This document shows, in pieces, positions 9,652-18,717 of a DNA stretch of 64,000 nucleotides (within the stretch, counting starts at the first letter, position 1; each line of letters begins with the position of its first letter). Origin of the DNA: Nonomuraea angiospora (GTDB lineage: Bacteria; Actinomycetota; Actinomycetes; Streptosporangiales; Streptosporangiaceae); assembly GCF_014873145.1 (NCBI RefSeq), contig NZ_JADBEK010000001.1, positions 9,176,001-9,240,000 of the forward strand, in the 5' to 3' direction. Position numbers and translations under genes: made by a program. The notes under the pieces were generated by a model. That model was given only the letters and a program-made list of their open reading frames with translations. It was not told the origin of the DNA and did no database searches.

Positions 9652-10887
9652 ATGGATCTCTGGGAAAGTGGCGAGCGGCAGATCTCCTGGGCCGCTCGTT
9701 CGATGCCGGTGTTGACCGCGATCGGAGAGCGGTTCGGCATCGAACGGCCGCTGGACGGGCTGAAGATCGCGGCCTGCCTGCACGTCACCGCCGAGACGGC
9801 CGTGCTGATGGGGGCCTTGAAGGCGGGCGGGGCCGAGATCGCGCTCGCCGCGTCCAACCCCCTGTCCACGCAGAACGACGTGGCCGAGGCGCTGCGGGTT
9901 TACGGGATCTCCGTGCACGCGCGGGCCGGCGTCGATCGGGCCACCTACTACCGGCACATCCACCAGGCGCTCGACCTCGAGCCCGACCTCGTGCTCGACG
10001 ACGGGTGCGACCTGGTGAACATTCTCCACACCGAACGTACCGACCTGCTCGAACACGTCACGGGCGGGTGCGAGGAGACCACCACCGGGATCATCCGGCT
10101 GCGGCAGATGGCCGCCGAGGGTGCGCTGAGGTTCCCGGTCGTGGCGGTGAACGACACCCGGACCAAGCGCATGTTCGACAACCGCTACGGCACCGGCCAG
10201 TCCACGCTGGACGGCATCATGCGCGCCACCAACACCATGCTGGCCGGGCGCACGGTGGTCGTGGCCGGGTTCGGGTTCTGCGGGCGGGGCGTGGCCGAGC
10301 GGGCCAAGGGGTTCGGCGCGCGGGTGATCGTGACCGAGATCGACGCCGTGAAGGCGCTCGACGCGACCCTCCAGGGCTACGAGGTCCGGCCCATGGCGCA
10401 GGCGGCGATGCTCGGCGACCTCTTCGTCACCGTGACCGGCAACCGCGACGTGATCAGGGCCGAGCACCTGTCGGTCATGAAGGACGGCGCGATCCTGGCC
10501 AACGCCGGGCACTTCGACGTGGAGATCGACGTCCGGGCGCTGGACGAGCTGGCCACCGAGGTGCACCGGGGGGTCCGGCCCAACACCGACGAGTACGTGC
10601 TGCCCGACGGCCGGCGGCTGCTGCTGCTCGCCGAGGGGCGGCTGGTCAACCTCACCGCCGCCGAAGGCCATCCCGCGGCCGTCATGGACATGTCGTTCTC
10701 CGCGCAGGCCCTGGCCGTGGCCTGGCTGGTCGGCGAGCGCTCCCGCCTCGATCCCGGCGTCTACGACGTCCCGGAGGAGATCGACCACGAGGTCGCCAAG
10801 CTGAAGCTAGCCGCGGCCGGGATCGGCATCGACGAGCTCACGCCCGAGCAGGAGGACTATCTCCACTCCTGGCGAGTCGGCTCCTAG
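9652..10887 (+). CDS. Second adenosylhomocysteinase-like protein, short (archaeal/thermophile) form
   Basis: This 411-residue paralogue keeps the active-site layout: LHVTAETAVL (His44), SNPLSTQNDVAEAL, EETTTGIIRL, VNDTRTKRMFDNRYG and the NAD loop VAGFGFCGRGVAERA. It lacks the roughly 40-residue insertion of the long form and ends EDYLHSWRVGS instead of the KSDHYRY tail. These are traits of the archaeal and Thermotoga type enzyme, some members of which act on S-inosylhomocysteine. The substrate here is therefore uncertain. The ATG at 9652 has AAAGG nearby. It is separated from ahcY by a terminator and so has its own promoter, probably within 9505-9651. Confidence 0.88.
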   Translation: MDLWESGERQISWAARSMPVLTAIGERFGIERPLDGLKIAACLHVTAETAVLMGALKAGGAEIALAASNPLSTQNDVAEALRVYGISVHARAGVDRATYYRHIHQALDLEPDLVLDDGCDLVNILHTERTDLLEHVTGGCEETTTGIIRLRQMAAEGALRFPVVAVNDTRTKRMFDNRYGTGQSTLDGIMRATNTMLAGRTVVVAGFGFCGRGVAERAKGFGARVIVTEIDAVKALDATLQGYEVRPMAQAAMLGDLFVTVTGNRDVIRAEHLSVMKDGAILANAGHFDVEIDVRALDELATEVHRGVRPNTDEYVLPDGRRLLLLAEGRLVNLTAAEGHPAAVMDMSFSAQALAVAWLVGERSRLDPGVYDVPEEIDHEVAKLKLAAAGIGIDELTPEQEDYLHSWRVGS

Positions 10888-10994
10888 AGGCTCCTGGAGG
10901 GGTTGCAGCGGGCTTTGGGGTTGGCGTGGCCGATGATATTGCAGGATGATCGGATGATCCCGATATATCCGGCGGTGGAGAAAGGGTCTGCCAC

Positions 10995-11903
10995 GTGAGT
11001 CCGTCCCCCAAGTCCCTTCCGATGGGAGGGTTCGCGTTCTCCGCCCTCGGCGTCGGCGCCGTGGTCCTGCAGATGCTGTCCGTCGTCTACCCCGACGGCG
11101 ACCCGGCCAAGGCCCGCGAGGCCGCGCGCCTGTTGCGGCAGCTGGCCACGCGGGTGGACACCAGCCTGGACGACGTGGAGGACGTCGCGCGCACGGTCTG
11201 GCGGCCGCCCAGCTCCGGCGCGGGGGTCGACGCCTTCAGGAAATACTTCAACGAGGACCTCACGCCCTATCCGCCGCACGTGTCCGCGTACCTCCGCGGG
11301 CTGGCCGACGCGGTCGACGACTACGCGGACCTGCTGGAGCAGACGCAGCACGCGCTCCGCACGATGGCCATGATCCAGTGGCTCGAGCTGCTGATGTTCT
11401 TCTGCTGGCCGGCCATCGACAAGAAGGTCCAAGTGCTGATCAACTGGGCGATGCGCAGGAAGCAGGCGGGGCTGCTGCTCAAGCTGTTCAACCACGCGGT
11501 GGGCAAGCGCTTCATCTACGCCGTGGGCGGCAGCCTCGCCTACACGGCCCTCGACCAGCTGCTCGTCGACGGGGTCAAGCTGGGGCGGGGCGAGGACATG
11601 GGGTCGTGGGGCGACCGCGGCGAGTACATGGTGAAGAACTTCGCCGCGGCGATGGTCTTCTACCATGTGGATCCCGCCAATTTCGGAAAGGCCGCCAACC
11701 TGCTGCCGAAGAACAAGGCGGCGCAGAACGCCATCGTGTTCCTGACCGGGTCGTCCATCTTCACCACCACGGCGAACGCGCTCAACCGGCCCGGCGACGT
11801 CATCGACGATCCGGCCAGCCTGCTGCCCACCTGGGAGCAGATGCTCGCCAAGCTGGGGGTCGCCGCGGGCCAGGACCAGTTCAGGCGCTGGCGCGGATAC
11901 TGA
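10995..11903 (+). CDS. WXG100-like domain membrane protein (possible type VII-associated)
   Basis: The 302-residue product begins VSPSPKSLPMGGFAFSALGVGAVVLQ. It contains a helical hairpin-like region (LLRQLATRVDTSLDDVEDVARTVWRPPSSGAGVDAF...LRGLADAVDDYADLLEQTQ) that resembles the N-terminal WXG100-like domain of actinobacterial CpnT-type and polymorphic-toxin proteins. A hydrophobic segment follows (MAMIQWLELLMFFCWPAI). There is no toxin domain and no secretion motif that I recognise. It converges on a YbaB-like gene and a second secretion-type helical protein, a grouping common in actinobacterial accessory type VII modules. Function unknown. Confidence 0.55.
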   Translation: MSPSPKSLPMGGFAFSALGVGAVVLQMLSVVYPDGDPAKAREAARLLRQLATRVDTSLDDVEDVARTVWRPPSSGAGVDAFRKYFNEDLTPYPPHVSAYLRGLADAVDDYADLLEQTQHALRTMAMIQWLELLMFFCWPAIDKKVQVLINWAMRRKQAGLLLKLFNHAVGKRFIYAVGGSLAYTALDQLLVDGVKLGRGEDMGSWGDRGEYMVKNFAAAMVFYHVDPANFGKAANLLPKNKAAQNAIVFLTGSSIFTTTANALNRPGDVIDDPASLLPTWEQMLAKLGVAAGQDQFRRWRGY

Positions 11904-11962
11904 CCGCCGGGTGACCGGGCCAGGTCCTCGGGCCGCGGCCGGCGCGATCTCGGGGACCATGG

Positions 11963-12316
11963 CTAGTCCTGGCCGAAACGTCTGACCTCGTCGGCGAACG
12001 GGGTCAGGCCGTCCGTCATCATCCCGGCCATCCGCTTGGTCAGGTCCGCGGCGGCGTCGTTCGCGGCGGCGAGCACCGCCTCCGCCAGCGCGTCCGCGCC
12101 GAGCCGCATGGCCCGCGGGTCGATGCGCAGGCCGCCGAGCGCGCCGCTCGGCAGCACCTCGGCCTTCACCTGGCCGTTGGCGGCCTCGCCGCGGCCACGG
12201 AGGCCGTCGAGGCTTTCGCGCAGCTCCTGCAGCGGCCGCAGGTCGGCCTGGAACTGGGCGAGAAGGCGCTGCATCTCCTCGTCGAGGAGGGGGGCGCCGT
12301 CGTCTGGTGTGGGCAT
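11963..12316 (-). CDS. YbaB/EbfC family nucleoid-associated-like protein
   Basis: The 117-residue product starts MPTPDDGAPLLDEEMQRLLAQFQADL, a long helix, followed by GEAANGQVKAEVLPSGALGGLRIDPRAM and a second helix (ALAEAVLAAANDAAADLTKRM). This is the YbaB/EbfC tweezer fold. The ATG at 12316 is chosen because GGAGA lies 5-9 bases before it; an in-frame TTG is five codons upstream. Unlike the housekeeping copy beside dnaX and recR, these stand-alone versions accompany WXG100-type genes in actinobacteria, as here. The role is unknown. Confidence 0.75.
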   Translation of the reverse strand: MPTPDDGAPLLDEEMQRLLAQFQADLRPLQELRESLDGLRGRGEAANGQVKAEVLPSGALGGLRIDPRAMRLGADALAEAVLAAANDAAADLTKRMAGMMTDGLTPFADEVRRFGQD

Positions 12317-12333
12317 CGGGTCTCCGAACAACG

Positions 12334-12924
<591 letters not shown>

Positions 12925-13018
12925 GGCGTGACGTCCTCCACACATTGCCTGTACTACCCACAGGAATAGTGTAGTTTAGCGCCGGGACGAGCCCTTCGTC
13001 CTCACCGTTGTGGCCTTC

Positions 13019-13654
13019 CTAGAGGGCGGACTGCATCTGCTGCATGCGGCGGATCTCGGCGGCCTGCGTCACGCTGACGTCGCTGGCCAGCTCCTCGATC
13101 CGGATGTGCGAGCCGCTCGTCAGCACCTGCTCCGACATCTTGATCGCCCCCAGATGGTGGTTGATCATGAGCTCAAGGAACATCCGGTCGAAGTCCTTGC
13201 CCTTGGCCGCCTTCAGGGCCTCCATCTGGGCGGGCGTGGCCATCCCCGGCATGCCCTCGTGCGCGGCGTGGTGGTCGGGCACCGTCTGCTGCTGCTCCCG
13301 CAGCCACGTCGTCATGTACTGGATCTCCGGCCCCTGGGCGTCCTTGATCCGGCTCGCCAGGCTCTTCAGCTGGGCCGACTCGGCCCGGGTGGGCGCGAGG
13401 AGCGACATGTCCAGGGCCTGGCGGTGGTGGACGACCATGTCCTGGACGTACTTGATGTCGGCCGCGTTGGCCGTGGCCGAGGGGACGGCGGTGGCGGCCT
13501 CGCTCGGCGCCAGCGTCCTGGCCTGCTCCCCGGGGCGGCCGGGAGCGAGGACGGGCGCGGTCGAGTCGGCTCGTGGAGCCGGCGGCGGCGTGGAGGAGGT
13601 GCAGCCGGAGAGGGCAACGACCGTGCCCATGACGACAACGAGCGCGGCGCGCAC
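13019..13654 (-). CDS. DUF305 lipoprotein
   Basis: The 211-residue product has a signal peptide ending in the lipobox VALSGC and a Pro/Ala-rich linker. It then shows two DUF305 motifs, MVVHHRQALDMS and MINHHLGAIKMS, with HEGMPGM between them. The paired His and Met residues suggest metal, perhaps copper, binding at the outer face of the membrane. The GTG at 13654 lies 6 bases after GGAGG; an in-frame TTG two codons earlier would be too close to that site. It is divergent from the LVIVD genes, a frequent partnership in actinobacteria. Confidence 0.85.
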   Translation of the reverse strand: MRAALVVVMGTVVALSGCTSSTPPPAPRADSTAPVLAPGRPGEQARTLAPSEAATAVPSATANAADIKYVQDMVVHHRQALDMSLLAPTRAESAQLKSLASRIKDAQGPEIQYMTTWLREQQQTVPDHHAAHEGMPGMATPAQMEALKAAKGKDFDRMFLELMINHHLGAIKMSEQVLTSGSHIRIEELASDVSVTQAAEIRRMQQMQSAL

Positions 13655-13707
13655 CCACAACCTCCCTGACTGACTCGGTCGAGAATGCGCACTCTAGGCC
13701 ATCAGTG

Positions 13708-13753
13708 GACAACTTAAAAGGGGGTGAACAGGAACAAAATTTGACAAGTTGTC
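13708..13753. promoter_or_regulatory. Divergent promoter region with palindromic operator candidate
   Basis: Between the DUF305 and LVIVD genes, GACAA-G-TTGTC (13743-13753) is a perfect 11-bp palindrome, and GACAACTT (13708-13715) repeats its arm in inverted orientation 30 bp away. The spacer is unusually A/T-rich. The layout suggests a repressor that covers both promoters; the protein is not identified. Confidence 0.4.
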
Positions 13754-13823
13754 TGCTTGGCCCGTCCAGGGCGGAAACGGGAGGATGACGTATATTTATG
13801 CCCCCTTTATAGGAGGATTGCGA

Positions 13824-15212
13824 GTGTTCTCCCTCCGCAGGGCCCTCACCCTGGTCACGGCGGTCGTGGCGATGGCCGGCACCGTCTTACCGGCTCAGGC
13901 CGCGGACGTTCCGGCTCCTGGCGAGATCGTCATGAGTCCCAACATCCAGCACGTCACCAACGTGCCCAAGCCCGAGGCCCTGGCCGACATCCACACGGAC
14001 ATGGCCTTCCAGGGCGACTACGCCTACGTCGGCAACTACTACGGCTTCTCGATCTACGACATCAAGCGCCCGAAGCGGACCTCACTGGTGAGCTCGGTCG
14101 TCTGCCCAGGTGGCCAGATGGACATGTCCGTCTACGGCAACCTGCTCTTCGGCTCCGTGGACTCCTCGCGCAACGACGACTCGTGCAACAGCACCTCGCA
14201 GCCCGCGTCGGTCAAGGAGTCGTGGGAGGGCGTCCGGATCTTCGACGTCTCCGACAAGGCCAACCCCAAGTACATCAAGTCGGTCGAGACCAACTGCGGC
14301 TCCCACACCAACACGCTGGTGCCCGACCGCAAGGGCGAGAACGTCTACATCTACGTCTCCTCCTACAGTCCGAACGCCTCGTTCCCCGACTGCCAGCCGC
14401 CCCATGACCTGATCTCGATCATCAAGGTGCCGCTGCGCGACCCGACGGCGGCCGCCGTGATCGCGACGCCGAACCTCTTCCCCGACGGCGGCTTCGGCGG
14501 CGTCCCGGGGACCTACCCGAACGGGAAGTCCGCCACCACCGGCTGCCACGACATCACGGCCTACCCGGAGAAGGGCATCGCCGCGGGCGCCTGCATGGGT
14601 GACGGCATCCTGCTCGACATCCGCAACCCCGAGCAGCCCAAGGCCACCGCGACCGTGCGCGACGAGACGAACTTCGCGTTCTGGCACTCGGCCACGTTCA
14701 ACAACGACGGTACGAAGGTCATCTTCACCGACGAGCTCGGCGGCGGGACCAGGGCGACCTGCAACGAGGCCATCGGCCCGAACCGGGGCGCCAACGCGTA
14801 CTACGACATCGTGAACGGGCAGCTCCAGTTCAGGAGCTACTTCAAGATCGCGCGCCACCAGGCCGACACCGAGAACTGCGTGGCCCACAACGGCTCGCTG
14901 ATCCCGGTCAAGGGCCGCGACATCATGGTGCAGGCGTGGTACCAGGGCGGGATCTCGGTGGTGGACTTCACCGACTCGGCCCACCCGCAGGAGATCGCGT
15001 TCTTCGAGCGCGGCCCGGACAACACCGCGCCGGCGCTCAGCGGCGGCTTCTGGTCCGCGTACTACTACAACGGCTACATCTACGGGTCCGACTTCAACCT
15101 GGGCCTGGACGTACTGAAGATCAACGACTGGCGTACGAACCGGGCGAACGGCGTCAAGATGCGCTCACTCAACGCGCAGACCCAGACGTCGTATCCCGAA
15201 CACGGCCACTGA
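13824..15212 (+). CDS. Secreted LVIVD-repeat beta-propeller protein (copy 1)
   Basis: The 462-residue product starts at a GTG 7 bases after AGGAGG and has a Sec signal peptide ending PAQAADV. The mature part carries LVIVD-like repeats (AYVGNYYGFSIYDIKRPKRTSLVSSV, GVRIFDVSDKANPKYIKSVET, GISVVDFTDSAHPQEIAFFER, each quoted only to show the pattern), predicted to form an extracellular beta-propeller. Conserved His-rich patches (GCHDITAY, FWHSATF, ENCVAHNG) may bind metal. No enzyme activity is known. It is about two-thirds identical by eye to the next gene. The nearby DUF305 protein suggests a shared surface role. Confidence 0.82.
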   Translation: MFSLRRALTLVTAVVAMAGTVLPAQAADVPAPGEIVMSPNIQHVTNVPKPEALADIHTDMAFQGDYAYVGNYYGFSIYDIKRPKRTSLVSSVVCPGGQMDMSVYGNLLFGSVDSSRNDDSCNSTSQPASVKESWEGVRIFDVSDKANPKYIKSVETNCGSHTNTLVPDRKGENVYIYVSSYSPNASFPDCQPPHDLISIIKVPLRDPTAAAVIATPNLFPDGGFGGVPGTYPNGKSATTGCHDITAYPEKGIAAGACMGDGILLDIRNPEQPKATATVRDETNFAFWHSATFNNDGTKVIFTDELGGGTRATCNEAIGPNRGANAYYDIVNGQLQFRSYFKIARHQADTENCVAHNGSLIPVKGRDIMVQAWYQGGISVVDFTDSAHPQEIAFFERGPDNTAPALSGGFWSAYYYNGYIYGSDFNLGLDVLKINDWRTNRANGVKMRSLNAQTQTSYPEHGH

Positions 15213-15221
15213 TCCCCCGGC

Positions 15222-15248
15222 GGCGAGGGCCCCGACCGGGCCCTCGCC
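15222..15248 (+). terminator. Strong hairpin between the two LVIVD genes
   Basis: GGCGAGGGCCC (15222-15232) pairs perfectly with GGGCCCTCGCC (15238-15248) around a 5-nt loop. No T-run follows. It sits between duplicated genes and may attenuate read-through into the second copy. Confidence 0.65.
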
Positions 15249-15288
15249 GTTGCCGCTTATCCAGACATTTGCGATAAGGAGTCTCGGA

Positions 15289-16662
15289 GTGTCCAATCCG
15301 CGCCGTGCCCTCGTCATGGCCGCGGCCGCCGTCGCGTTGGCGTTGACGAGCGTTCCCGCCCTGGCCACCGACATCCCACCGGCCGACACCGTGGTCACCA
15401 GCCCCAACGTGACCCACGTACTGAACATCCCCAAGCCCGCCCCGATCGCCGGCACCATCAACACCGACATCGCCTTCCAGGGCGACTACGCCTACGTCGG
15501 CAACTACGGCGGCTTCTCGATCTACGACATCAGCAACCCCAAGAAGGCCAAGCCCGTCAGCTCGGTCGTCTGCCCCGGCTCCCAGATGGACGTCAGCGTC
15601 TACGGCAACCTGCTGTTCACCGCCGTGGACTCCTCGCGCAGCGACGACTCGTGCAACAGCACCTCGCAGCCCGCGTCGGTCAAGGAGTCGTGGGAGGGCG
15701 TCCGGATCTTCGACGTCTCCGACAAGGCCAACCCGAAGTACATCAAGTCGGTCGAGACCAACTGCGGCTCCCACACCCTGACCCTGGTGCCGGGCAAGGG
15801 CCGCGACCGGGACAAGAACGTCTACGTCTACGTCTCGTCCTACAACCCGAACGCCACGTTCCCCGACTGCCAGCCGCCGCACGACAAGCTGTCGATCATC
15901 AAGGTGCCGCTCAGGAACCCGACGGCGGCCGCGGTCGCGGCCACGCCGGTGGTCTTCCCCGACGGCGGCAACGAGACCCAGCCCGGCCTGCTCCTGCCGA
16001 CCAGCGGCTGCCACGACATCACCGCCTACGCCGAGAAGGACATCGCGGCCGGCGCGTGCATGGGTGACGGTGTGCTGTTCGACATCTCGGACCGGCTGAA
16101 CCCGAAGGTCACGGCCAGGACCACGGACCCGAACTTCGCGTTCTGGCACTCGGCCACCTTCAGCAACGACGCCAAGAAGGTCGTCTTCACCGACGAGCTC
16201 GGCGGCGGCGGCGGTGCCACCTGCAACGAGGCCACCGGGCCGAACCGCGGCGCGGACGCGATCTACGACATCTCGAACGGGCAGTTCACGTTCAAGAGCT
16301 ACTTCAAGATCCCGCGCTACCAGGACGACAGCGAGAACTGCGTCGCCCACAACGGCTCGCTGATCCCCGTCAAGGGCCGGGACATCATGGTCCAGGCCTG
16401 GTACATGGGCGGCCTGTCGGTGTGGGACTTCACCGACGCGGCCAACCCGAAGGAGATCGGCTACTTCGAGCGCGGCCCGCGCTCGGCCGGCGGTGGCGGC
16501 GGCATCTGGTCCGCTTACTACTACAACGGCTACATCTACGCGGCCGACTTCCACGAGGGCTTCGACGTCGTCAAGATCACCGATCCGCTGACGAACAACG
16601 CCAGGCGCGTCCACACCGACCGGTTGAACGTGCAGACGCAGGAGTCGTACCGCAACTGGTAA
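15289..16662 (+). CDS. Secreted LVIVD-repeat beta-propeller protein (copy 2)
   Basis: The 457-residue paralogue of the preceding gene has signal peptide VSNPRRALVMAAAAVALAL ending VPALATDI and the same blocks: AYVGNYGGFSIYDISNPKK, DSSRSDDSCNSTSQPASVKE, GCHDITAYAEKD, ENCVAHNGSLIPVKGRDIMV. Long stretches of DNA around 14185-14310 and 15640-15770 are almost identical, consistent with recent duplication or gene conversion. The GTG at 15289 has AAGGAG 8 bases upstream. Both copies keep their signal peptides and repeats, so neither looks decayed. Confidence 0.82.
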   Translation: MSNPRRALVMAAAAVALALTSVPALATDIPPADTVVTSPNVTHVLNIPKPAPIAGTINTDIAFQGDYAYVGNYGGFSIYDISNPKKAKPVSSVVCPGSQMDVSVYGNLLFTAVDSSRSDDSCNSTSQPASVKESWEGVRIFDVSDKANPKYIKSVETNCGSHTLTLVPGKGRDRDKNVYVYVSSYNPNATFPDCQPPHDKLSIIKVPLRNPTAAAVAATPVVFPDGGNETQPGLLLPTSGCHDITAYAEKDIAAGACMGDGVLFDISDRLNPKVTARTTDPNFAFWHSATFSNDAKKVVFTDELGGGGGATCNEATGPNRGADAIYDISNGQFTFKSYFKIPRYQDDSENCVAHNGSLIPVKGRDIMVQAWYMGGLSVWDFTDAANPKEIGYFERGPRSAGGGGGIWSAYYYNGYIYAADFHEGFDVVKITDPLTNNARRVHTDRLNVQTQESYRNW

Positions 16663-16678
16663 CCCCCAAGCGCCGTTC

Positions 16679-17623
16679 TCACTGAGGCGGAGCGAACCCG
16701 CCCGGAGTCGCCCTTGGCGGCTCCGGTGCGGGGGGCCGGGGCTGCGGCTGCGGCTGGTACGGACCCGGCTGCTGGTAGGGCGCCGGGGGCTGGGGCTGGT
16801 ACGGGCCTGGTTGCGCGTAAGGGGCCTGGTACGGCGCCGGCTGTGTGTAGGGGGACTGGGGCGGGCGGCCGTTGGCGGCGCGTTGCGCGAAACGTACCTG
16901 CTCCCTCCGGCGGCGCTCAGCCAGGACGGCGCTCAGGTACGCGTGCGGCGGCACCCCGGCGGGCGCCGCGGGCGAGACGAAGGACGCCGTCTGGGTCGCG
17001 ATCCGCACCCCCATCTCATGCTGGATCTGCGGCGACAGGTCGTGCCAGCGCGACAGGTACTGACGGGCCGCCTGCGCCACCTCGTCGGGGAGCTGGGAGA
17101 GCTCCAGCGTCGCCGCCCAGGCCGCCAGCGGCGGCGGCATCACGATGAGCTGGCCGGAGTCGCGCGGCGCCCGGTCGGAGATCACGATGGTGCCGGCGAA
17201 GACGTCGCCGAGCCGCTTGCCCCGCTGCGAGACCAGCGACGCGATCAGCGCGGGCGCCCCGGAGAGTATCCAGAACTCCACGACCCCGGCCAGGCCGCGG
17301 AACAACGCCTGCCTGAAGCGCTCGGGGCTGCCGTCGTCGCTGACCACCCGGAGCCCGAGCGCGAGCTTGCCGAGGCTGCGTCCCCTGGTCAGCGTCTCGA
17401 AGATCACGGGGTAGCCGACCAGCACCAGCACCACGAACACGATCATCGCGGCGCCGAACATGGCCGCGTCCGAGATGACCGAGAACGCGCCTAAGATCGC
17501 GTAGGCGGCGATCAGCACCGTGAACTGCACGGCCATGTCGATGACGATCGCCAGCGCCCGCGAGGGCATCTGGGCGATCCGCACTTCGACGACGACCGCG
17601 TCGCCGGTCACAACCTCAGACAT
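16679..17623 (-). CDS. RDD family membrane protein with Pro/Gln/Tyr-rich tail
   Basis: The 314-residue protein has an RDD domain in its first 150 residues (PSRALAIVIDMAVQF and the paired RSLGKLALGLRVVSDDG and RGKRLGDVFAGTIVI segments), with about three membrane helices. A middle helical segment follows, then a tail of repeated PYQ/QPG motifs, disordered and probably cytoplasmic. RDD proteins are transporters or assembly factors of unsettled function. It diverges from spoIIM, the standard actinobacterial pair next to the DUF58-MoxR operon, implying work with that membrane-stress or envelope system. Confidence 0.82.
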   Translation of the reverse strand: MSEVVTGDAVVVEVRIAQMPSRALAIVIDMAVQFTVLIAAYAILGAFSVISDAAMFGAAMIVFVVLVLVGYPVIFETLTRGRSLGKLALGLRVVSDDGSPERFRQALFRGLAGVVEFWILSGAPALIASLVSQRGKRLGDVFAGTIVISDRAPRDSGQLIVMPPPLAAWAATLELSQLPDEVAQAARQYLSRWHDLSPQIQHEMGVRIATQTASFVSPAAPAGVPPHAYLSAVLAERRRREQVRFAQRAANGRPPQSPYTQPAPYQAPYAQPGPYQPQPPAPYQQPGPYQPQPQPRPPAPEPPRATPGGFAPPQ

Positions 17624-17674
17624 ATGTGGAGCCTAACGGCTATGTACCGGTGTTTGAGCGGCCAGAATGTTCGG

Positions 17675-18667
17675 GTGGACATCGATGCGTTCGTCACAGC
17701 TCACCGCCCCGTGTGGGACCGGCTCGACCACCTGGTCAAGCGCCGCTCGTCGCTGACGGGCGCCGAGGTGGACGAGCTGGTTGACCTCTACCAACGCGTG
17801 TCCACCCATCTGTCCATCGTGCGCTCCTCGTCCGGGGACGCGATGCTGACCGGACGGCTGTCGGCGCTGGTGGCGCGGGCCAGGTCGGCGGTGACCGGGG
17901 CGCACACGCCCGCCTGGCGGGAGCTGGTGAGGTTCTTCACGGTGTCGTTCCCCGTGGTGGCCTACCGGGCGCGGTGGTGGTGGCTGGGGAGCACGGTGGC
18001 GTTCGTGGCGGTCGCGTGGGTGATGGGCGCGTGGGTGGCGGCCAACCCCGACGTCCAGGCGACGATCGGCTCGCCGGACGAGATCGCCCAGCTCGTCGAC
18101 CACGACTTCGCCGACTACTACTCCGAGCACCCGGCCGCCTCCTTCGCCAGCCAGGTGTGGGTGAACAACGCGTGGGTGGCGGCGCAGACGATCATCTACT
18201 CGGTGCTGCTCGGCCTGCCGATCCCGTACGTGCTCTACACGAACGCCGCGAACGTCGGCGTCTCCGGCGGTCTGATGGCCTCCCGCGACAAGCTGGACAT
18301 CTTCTTCGGCCTGATCACGCCGCACGGCCTGCTGGAGCTGACCGCCGTGTTCCTGGCGGCGGCGGTCGGGATGCGCCTGGGCTGGACGGTCATCGACCCG
18401 GGGCCGCGTCGGCGGACAGAGGCGCTGGCCGAGCAGGGCCGGGCGGTGATGAGCGTGGCGCTGGGGCTGATCGTGGTGCTGTTCCTTTCGGGCCTGATCG
18501 AGGCGTTCGTCACGCCCTCCGGGCTGCCGACGTGGGCGCGCGTGAGCATCGGCGCGCTCGCGGAGGTGGCCTTCCTGCTGTACGTGATCGCCTTCGGCCG
18601 CCGTGCTCTGCGCCAGAACGAGACGGGCGACCTCGAACGCGCCCCGGACGTCGCCCCGACGGCCTGA
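17675..18667 (+). CDS. Stage II sporulation protein M family membrane protein
   Basis: The 330-residue product starts at GTG 17675 (VDIDAFVTAHRPVWDRLDHLVKR), followed by five or six membrane helices. The conserved FASQVWVNNAWVAAQTIIYSVLLG and GLITPHGLLELTAVF segments are the SpoIIM/DUF95 signature. In Bacillus SpoIIM works with SpoIID and SpoIIP in septal peptidoglycan thinning; the actinobacterial members lack those partners and sit with RDD, DUF58 and MoxR genes. The frame is open 17 codons further up, but family alignment favours the GTG. It converges on DUF58. Confidence 0.82.
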   Translation: MDIDAFVTAHRPVWDRLDHLVKRRSSLTGAEVDELVDLYQRVSTHLSIVRSSSGDAMLTGRLSALVARARSAVTGAHTPAWRELVRFFTVSFPVVAYRARWWWLGSTVAFVAVAWVMGAWVAANPDVQATIGSPDEIAQLVDHDFADYYSEHPAASFASQVWVNNAWVAAQTIIYSVLLGLPIPYVLYTNAANVGVSGGLMASRDKLDIFFGLITPHGLLELTAVFLAAAVGMRLGWTVIDPGPRRRTEALAEQGRAVMSVALGLIVVLFLSGLIEAFVTPSGLPTWARVSIGALAEVAFLLYVIAFGRRALRQNETGDLERAPDVAPTA

Positions 18668-18717
18668 CACCCCCCGAACCCAGGCCCTCGACTCAGGCCA
18701 GGCCCCCGACTCAGGCC

